Assembly (NCBI GenBank): GCA_011800805.1
Contig: MPNW01000480.1
Coordinates: 46,880 to 74,224, forward strand
Length of the DNA: 27,345 nt
Source of the DNA: Hirudo medicinalis
Taxonomy: Eukaryota; Annelida; Clitellata; Hirudinida; Hirudinidae
Direction of reading: 5' to 3'
In this document: positions 22,554 through 27,345 of the stretch, piece after piece
Layout of the letters: each line of letters opens with the position of its first letter
Numbering within the stretch: position 1 is the first letter of the stretch
The notes under the pieces: generated by a model
Seen by the model: the letters and a program-made list of their open reading frames with translations, nothing else
Database searches by the model: none
Told to the model about the DNA's origin: nothing
Position numbers and translations under genes: made by a program

Positions 22554-23252
22554 AATGATGATTCCATTTCATCTGCAGTTGTTTCGGGAAGGCATTCGAA
22601 CAGGCAGCTGTCAGCACAGGATCGAGAATCGACCAGTCATGCTTTGAGAGTTTTGGTAGGCATTTGAACTTACTTTAGTTGCCTTATTCTTAATATGAAT
22701 GTTCATATCATATTGTTATTGTTGTTATTATTATTATTATCATTATTATTGTTGTTGTTGTTATCGGCTCAAATTATCAAGTAGATGTACATGCAGTGAG
22801 ACTACATGCATAGATACATTGACCATGTTTTAGGGCCACATGACTAATTCAATTTACTTGGAATGGTTGATCCCATTATGTAACTTTAATTTTTAGATTT
22901 AAATAAATTGTTTTAATATGTCAGATTTCTATTTATTCTTATATACTTTATCATTTATGTATATAATTCTACAATACAACTTTTCAATTTAAGCATGGGC
23001 CCTTAAAATATGCTCTCCTTTTAGAAGATTTGTTTGTTACATTTTTTCATCAATAATTGATTTCTTGTGTTTCAAACAAGTCCAAACAATAACAACAATA
23101 ATTTTATTACGAGATTGTGTGATGCTGATGTGAAGAGAGATTTCTAAATCTGCTTTAATTCAACCAAGCTTGTCTTAATTTCAGTCGTGGAACTCAGAGT
23201 CGAAGACAAAAGTAGATTTTTCGACACCCTCATCAGTTTTTTGCAAGATTAA
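16278..23252 (+). CDS. CDC45: Cell division control protein 45 (CMG helicase subunit), 18 coding exons
   Basis: CDC45 joins MCM2-7 and GINS to form the replicative CMG helicase at origins and forks. Exons: 16278-16331, 16803-16862, 17164-17256, 17452-17546, 17708-17828, 18330-18457, 18665-18713, 18938-18999, 19220-19330, 19583-19777, 20269-20367, 20512-20623, 21043-21122, 21368-21506, 21761-21844, 22132-22244, 22579-22655, 23185-23252. All phases agree, giving 579 aa (human 566). It starts MVFVSDFKREFYDIV. It keeps the RecJ/DHH-like remnants SALDVDALCAC (residues 24-34) and FFICDSHRP (about 96-104). An acidic loop with a KRRR basic cluster follows (about 136-170). Other family motifs are AIVGVTEQYV, LYRHWSI, LNEFFADMG, ICAGPFLY and NCFGKAFEQAA. 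The C-terminus SRFFDTLISFLQD fits the family. The exon 4 acceptor is triplicated and the exon 11 acceptor has a strong rival. Identification is secure. Confidence 0.97.
17379..17460 (+). repeat. 31-bp tandem triplication of the CDC45 intron 3 acceptor
   Basis: Two complete 31-bp units (17379-17409 and 17410-17440) and a third, partial unit (17441-17460) each contain ATGTTATTCAGTACCAGTAC. Each carries the same CAG acceptor, ending at 17389, 17420 and 17451. Only the third continues into CDC45 coding sequence (GTTGTCCTGCTC). The first two continue ATTCATACTTA, which reads TAC CAG TAC ATT CAT ACT TAA, so a stop follows if either upstream AG is used in the normal frame. Confidence 0.97.
17619..17683 (+). 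repeat. 13-bp tandem repeat in CDC45 intron 4
   Basis: Five near-identical 13-mers of the form ATTCATCTAATTT run up to about 25 bp before the exon 5 acceptor. They form a pyrimidine/AT-rich stretch that could overlap the branch-point region. Confidence 0.9.
17925..17990. repeat. AATTATTATTTGTACT tandem repeats in CDC45 intron 5
   Basis: About three degenerate copies of an 18-bp unit containing AATTATTATTTGTACT lie in the AT-rich intron, before the possible SINE head at 18045. Confidence 0.8.
18045..18130 (+). repeat. Possible second tRNA-like SINE fragment in CDC45 intron 5
   Basis: GGTTCAAATCC at 18077-18087 is a perfect box B preceded by TGGTGCCTCTTAATGTGG, which only loosely resembles box A and is too close for a real tRNA. 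Only the head is suggestive; no tail was recognised. Confidence 0.3.
19895..20057 (+). repeat. SINE-like interspersed repeat, copy in CDC45 intron 10
   Basis: The block 19895-19985 matches the hAT-intron copy base for base over 91 columns (about 76%). It then gives GGGAAGGAGCGCTAT and, about 55 bp later, a second CTATATAAATGAACTACATT tail. A degenerate box B (GTTTGAAACC) sits near 19935. It is in sense orientation within CDC45. Confidence 0.75.
20750..20812 (-). repeat. tRNA-like (Pol III) SINE head in CDC45 intron 12
   Basis: On the minus strand GGTTCAAATCC (20764-20754) is a perfect box B. About 30 bp upstream is an A-box-like GCAGTTAAAGG. Between them CTTTGGTGCAACCAAG can form an imperfect anticodon-arm-like hairpin. 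There is no complete cloverleaf, so this is more likely a tRNA-derived retroposon fragment than a tRNA gene. Confidence 0.45.
21527..21566. repeat. (AAT)n microsatellite in CDC45 intron 14
   Basis: About 13 AAT triplets with one AAC interruption, beginning 21 bp after the exon 14 donor. Confidence 0.93.
22518..22561. repeat. (GAT)n microsatellite in CDC45 intron 16
   Basis: About 14 GAT triplets with one AAT-type interruption, ending 18 bp before exon 17. Confidence 0.93.
22712..22764. repeat. (TTA/TTG)n microsatellite in CDC45 intron 17
   Basis: Mixed TTG and TTA triplets in a 529-bp intron that otherwise shows nothing recognisable. Confidence 0.88.
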
Positions 23253-23500
23253 CGACGATGCATGCTGAACGGGGAATTTGTACAATTTCAAGACTTAGAA
23301 GATGAATTCAAAAAACAGAAATTAACATTTGCAATGTAGCTCAGAATAAGTCATTGTTTGGTCGTATAGAAATTTGTTATGATGTTATGTTCGTCATGTG
23401 TTTTTAAAATCTTGTTAGCTTTTCATGTTCCTCTGTGTTGCGCTATACCCGAGGTCTTTGTGTAAAATAGCTTGTATTTATTCAAACTTTTCCTATTGAA

Positions 23501-23506
23501 AATAAA
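23501..23506 (+). promoter_or_regulatory. Poly(A) signal of CDC45
   Basis: AATAAA lies about 250 nt after the CDC45 stop and is followed by a T-rich stretch (TGTTTTTACATTGTTTTTAT), as expected for a cleavage and polyadenylation region. Confidence 0.7.
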
Positions 23507-23841
23507 TGTTTTTACATTGTTTTTATTTTAATTTTTACTCAGATTGAAATTCTCAAAATGCAACAAGAATTTCATCTCGTATCAAATATTCTTTTCATAA
23601 TCCCACAATAATTGGAATTGGATTTCTCCGAATCTTGAATCCGCCATTCCAGAATTTCAATTATAACTTCAATTTGAGGAATTTCAATTTGCTAATGCCT
23701 CTAATGAATTGTGCGGAATTCAAATTGGCACCAAAGTAGGACTGCTACGTAAATCAAACCTATTCTTGTTGCCACCACACAGCAAAACTTTAACGAAAAC
23801 AAGCTTCAAACACTCTCAAAACATGATTGATGTTTTTATAT

Positions 23842-23847
23842 TTTATT
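23842..23847 (-). promoter_or_regulatory. Poly(A) signal of RPS3A
   Basis: Read on the minus strand this is AATAAA within CCAAATAAAA. It starts 33 nt past the RPS3A stop codon, implying the very short 3' UTR usual for ribosomal protein genes. Confidence 0.75.
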
Positions 23848-23880
23848 TGGCCCTTGAAACGGATAAGGTCATCGGTTCAT

Positions 23881-25104
23881 TTAGACGCTATCAACTACTG
23901 GGGGCTCGAAATTTCCTGGCCTGTCAATCTTTTCTGAGGCATCAGTCGACTTTCCTGGCAGCTCACCGTGCAAATCCAAGAGCTTTCCAACTGAATTAGT
24001 TAAATGTCGATAGTTAGTCATCACATTTGTAAACCAATTGATGGTTGCATTAGATACTCACTGTCAAATTTGGGCTTCTTCAAGACCTTAACCTTCCTAA
24101 CAAAGACATCGTGAAGGGGGTAGATTCCCTGGCAGAACTTTTCAATATCCTTGCCAATGCTGTCTGGGATGAGCTTGGTGACAACTTCCTTCAAGTCACT
24201 CTTCTCAACCTCCTTCTTCATGATCTCAACCATCTTCTTTCTGATGGCTCTGACCTGGGTGCTCTGGGCATAGGCAGTCTTCTTGGTGGAGGATTGCTTG
24301 CGGGCAGTGAATGCAATGCAGAAGAGGCGGAGAAGGTAACCATCAGTGGTCTTCACATCAACATGGGCCTCAATCAGAGTCTATTGGCAACAAAATATGT
24401 TGTTCATTATTTGCAATTCTGTTTTGTTTGTTGTTATTTTATTTCTTGAATTTCGATTTTTACCTGCCACTTCTTGACCATAGACCTGAGCTTATCTGTG
24501 GTCATGTCCATTCCATGGAAGTTGGTGAGGACCTGTTTTCCCTGGACTTCCTCAGAGATGAGCTTGAACTTCCTGAAGGATACTTCATCATTCTGGAGAT
24601 CAGCCAAGGAGGTCTCGAACACACGACCCTTCAGACCCTCAGAAGCAATCTCTGAAATTTCGTCAACACATTAGCATGCTACCAATCAATACACGTCAAA
24701 GAATTTCTTAACTTAAACTAATATTATGCAAGAATAAAAACAAATTTGACACAAATCATTCTTACTGGTTCCGACTGTCCTCGAGACGATGGTCTTGCCG
24801 ATGTTGCGGTTGGTGAACATGCATGGGGCCTTGACATCGTACCAGTCTTTCTTGGAGAAAGGATCCACACTGAATTTAAATTAAAAATTCAGCTCAAAAC
24901 TTTCCTCTCAATCAGGCGATAGAAAAGTCATGATATTGTCCGTTTTCCGTGTTTGGGTTTGACACGTGGTTAAATGCTAACGTTAGCAGCGTAAACTTCG
25001 CACATTCGTAAAAATCAAAATAAACGTGTAAAAAATCCGTACATCTTCTTCTTTCCTCCTTTCTTTCCTCCTTTAGAGAGTCTCTTGTTTTTACCGACAG
25101 CCAT
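23881..25104 (-). CDS. RPS3A: 40S ribosomal protein S3a (eS1), five coding exons
   Basis: eS1 is a structural protein of the small ribosomal subunit, on the platform near the mRNA exit. Minus-strand exons: 25104-25043, 24869-24766, 24651-24464, 24380-24062, 23990-23881, giving 260 aa (human 264). The start is [20 protein letters not shown], the usual basic N-terminus. Then come [15 protein letters not shown] and RNIGKT (exon 2), [23 protein letters not shown] and [11 protein letters not shown] (exon 3), [42 protein letters not shown] and [12 protein letters not shown] (exon 4), and [12 protein letters not shown] with FEPPVVDSV before the stop (exon 5). All intron phases agree (2, 1, 0, 1). 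Introns are short (71-173 nt). It is convergent with CDC45. No box C/D snoRNA, as found in mammalian RPS3A introns, was recognised. Confidence 0.98.
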
Positions 25105-25120
25105 ACTTGCAGAAAGACCG

Positions 25121-25133
25121 AACAAAAAGGAAG
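25121..25133 (-). promoter_or_regulatory. Candidate 5' TOP tract of RPS3A
   Basis: On the minus strand CTTCCTTTTTGTT lies 17-29 nt before the RPS3A start codon. A C followed by an unbroken pyrimidine run at the cap is the translational control element of animal ribosomal protein mRNAs. The true cap site is inferred, not seen. Confidence 0.55.
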
Positions 25134-25140
25134 TAAGGCG

Positions 25141-27000
25141 ATAAAGACTTTCCGATATTAGTAAATGTTAATCTTAATTTTCTATCTGTCAAACTCTATG
25201 ATTTAAAAATTTTTTAAATGTATTAAAAATATTTACATTTAAAAAAATATTATAAATAGAAATTGTATACAAATAGAATTTAATGACTGATAAATTTTTT
25301 TTAATGTTTAACAAAAACAATATTAGGAAATTTTAATTATATAATTTAAATCTTGTAACTATCTATTTGCGAAATACATTTTCGACTTCCAGCAACGGTC
25401 ACAGTACAAAATGTTTGAGTGTGTAATATGAGTGACATTTGTACCTGGCACTGTTTTTGTAGGGGAGGACCTACAAATAACATTTGGTTTTATATGAGTC
25501 CGTCCATATCATCACATTCTAGGAATGAACGTCAATAAAATTTCCACAATTCATAAATAAGTGATGATTTCAATGAAATCTATATATCAAAGGGAACATC
25601 ATGTTGAATCTCGAAATTGAAAATCGTAAATGACTCAAAATATGTCTTGTTAAAGAAATTACAAATTATATTATTTTGTTAAGGTAACATTCGCTTGTTT
25701 CTTTGAATTTTTACGGCTATAGCTATGAACATTTCATCTGTAACTGTACAGTTAAAATTCGAATACTCGATGCAATTTCCGATTCGGTTGTTCTGGGTTT
25801 GTTTGTGTTTGCTTATATGGTGGTGGAAGTATTTGCGTGAATTTTCATGTAATTTAACAATTAAGCAATTGAACTAAACATGGTTATTCATCATAGTAAG
25901 TTATTGTCAACTGATTTGTGCCTGGAAGTGCTTTTGATTCTCATGTCTTATGTTAAGAACCTGAGATTGAATTTTTCGAATGAACAATACTTTCACGTTG
26001 CACTCTTGTATTTTGCGAAGTGGATCAATTTAAAATAACTTCCTGTTCTAATTAATGTCTCTAATAGGTGAAGTTTACAGGAACTGTTTTTGTTTTACTA
26101 ACTAGTTAAAAATATCATGGTCTGATCATGTCCTGCTTGATTTAACATTATTTGAAATTATATATTTCAACCGTTTTAAGTGTCTATTAAAATAAAAAAA
26201 AATGAAAAAGCATGATGGAAGCTGAAATATTTATAATCCAACAAATTTCTTTCTTCTGAGAGGGTAAGCTTTGGTAACTAACATAACTATAAGTGTTTAA
26301 TTTTGTTGAGAGAACCAGAATATAAAATAATTTAGATATTGCTGAGTACTTACTAATGTGCTCTGGTTTATTAGCAGAGCATTTATTCTTTTTACATTTT
26401 CTTAAACATTTGTCTAAACATGTAATCTAATCACTAAGTCCCAAGGTTTATTGAAGTGCAGAAGAGCTTATTAAATTGGACAATGGAAATTCACAATTGA
26501 AGCTCTTATGATTAATTGTAAAACAGTTGACTAGCATGGTAGGATTATTCTAAAGTTTTACTGGCATCTTGCCAAACTCCATAATTTGATTTGAACCAAG
26601 CCTTTGAACCAAGACAATAAGAATAAAATGAGATGCTATTGAATACTTTGTGTATGAAACCAGTTTTAATTGCTGGTTAATGACCCTTCTCTGCTTGTAG
26701 AGCATAGAAATTCTCAAAGTTGAAAGAATTGTCTTAAGTTTCGGCAGCTAAAATAAATTAGGGGAAACTCTGAACAAATTGGGAAAAGTTATTTCAAGTG
26801 TGACAAAACACTCCTATTATATTTTTAATATAATTTATTATTAGTGGCATCAAAAAGGTTATTGCCTGAGCAACTTTTCAATATTGAAATCCATCCCCAC
26901 AAAGTAAAAGGATGTTAATGAGGCAAAATTAATATAATTTCGTATACCTCCGGTATGGGGGTCGGCTTCAGCTCTAACGAAAGGCAGCCAAAGATCATAT
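25141..27000. other. RPS3A upstream region and flank of the mariner insertion
   Basis: Unique AT-rich DNA. The RPS3A promoter should lie just right of 25141, but no TATA box is obvious. A short ATG-initiated segment with a good donor at 25880-25895 (MVIHH) could be a first exon of a gene to the right, but no further exon is visible. Confidence 0.5.
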
Positions 27001-27345
27001 TATTGGGTTGTTGCATAAGTTCCCTTTACATGAAACTATTTGTTCTACAAAGACTTTTTGATGTTTGGCAAAGTGTTATATACCATTAGAAAGCCCGTGC
27101 TACGCTCTACAAGATTAAAGTAACCGTTTTTGCCTGTATTATTTTTTTGTCTTTTTAGAACCGTCAAATGGATTGTCAAGTCGACAAAAAATCGCATTTT
27201 CGACACCTCCTTCTTTTTGCCTTTAATCGAGGTCAAAAAGCGAGTGAAGCTACCAGAGATATTTGTGCCGTGTATGGAGAGGACGCTATAGCTGAGAGAA
27301 CTGCTCGGGATTGGTTTGCCAGGTTCAAGCACGATAATTTCGACC
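27001..27345 (+). mobile_element. mariner-family transposon, 5' end, cut by the window edge
   Basis: A TA dinucleotide (27001-27002) is followed by TTGGGTTGTTGCATAAGTTC, which resembles mariner terminal inverted repeats. A 5' untranslated stretch leads to a transposase start at 27168. The 3' end lies outside the window. Confidence 0.8.
27168..27345 (+). CDS. mariner transposase, N-terminal part
   Basis: Frame from ATG 27168, open to the window end (59 codons). The peptide starts MDCQVDKKSHFRHLLLFAF and carries the first helix-turn-helix of mariner transposases, with NRGQKASEATRDICAVYGE, then AIAERTARDWFARFKHDNFD. In the family this domain binds the inverted repeats. The catalytic DD34D domain would lie downstream and cannot be checked. 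No stop or frameshift is seen in the visible part, so it may be a young copy. Confidence 0.85.
   Translation, partial: MDCQVDKKSHFRHLLLFAFNRGQKASEATRDICAVYGEDAIAERTARDWFARFKHDNFD

Noticed and set aside
24018..24024. Box C-like GTGATGA (minus strand) in RPS3A intron 4, as a possible C/D snoRNA
   Set aside because: The intron ends about 30 nt later, with no CTGA box D or terminal stem at a workable distance.
25880..25895. ATG GTT ATT CAT CAT A|GTAAGT as a first exon
   Set aside because: It is a single 16-nt candidate with no visible second exon before the mariner insertion. Too little evidence to call a gene.

Overview
This is metazoan nuclear DNA, probably from an invertebrate. Genes are split by many small GT-AG introns, the coding exons are more GC-rich than their AT-rich surroundings, and simple repeats of TCA/GAT, AAT, CCAT and ATGTT are dense. 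Three conserved host genes were reconstructed exon by exon, with all reading phases checked. They are JKAMP (JNK1/MAPK8-associated membrane protein, + strand, 11064-14655), CDC45 (replicative helicase subunit, + strand, 16278-23252) and RPS3A (ribosomal protein eS1, - strand, 23881-25104). The phylum cannot be fixed from the sequence alone.

Layout: 1-7700 is repeat-rich DNA with no gene I can recognise. It holds long trinucleotide tracts, a 21-bp minisatellite, a CCAT tract, an AT island with a 24-bp palindrome, one orphan exon-like segment (3526-3603) and a short interspersed repeat in antisense (about 4621-4735). From 7729 to 9992 on the - strand lies a largely intact hAT-superfamily transposase gene with two inferred introns; one intron carries a second copy of that interspersed repeat. 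JKAMP follows. A gap of about 1.5 kb then leads to CDC45, which has 18 coding exons and many intronic repeats, including a third copy of the interspersed repeat. CDC45 and RPS3A are tail to tail, with about 335 bp between their poly(A) signals. The right end (27001-27345) is the 5' end of a mariner transposon cut off by the window edge.

Functionally the three host genes are independent housekeeping genes: ER membrane proteostasis, DNA replication and the 40S ribosome. Nothing suggests an operon or a dedicated multi-gene system. The best second-look signals concern splicing. A 31-bp tandem triplication copies a CDC45 3' splice site. A strong-looking AG competes with the frame-correct acceptor of CDC45 exon 11. 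JKAMP appears to have a 19-nt first coding exon and one exon junction where the best-looking donor breaks the frame. The hAT gene has a 60-nt intron that stays open in frame, and a SINE-like repeat supplies it with an alternative in-frame exon extension. I did not find a convincing new biological system.
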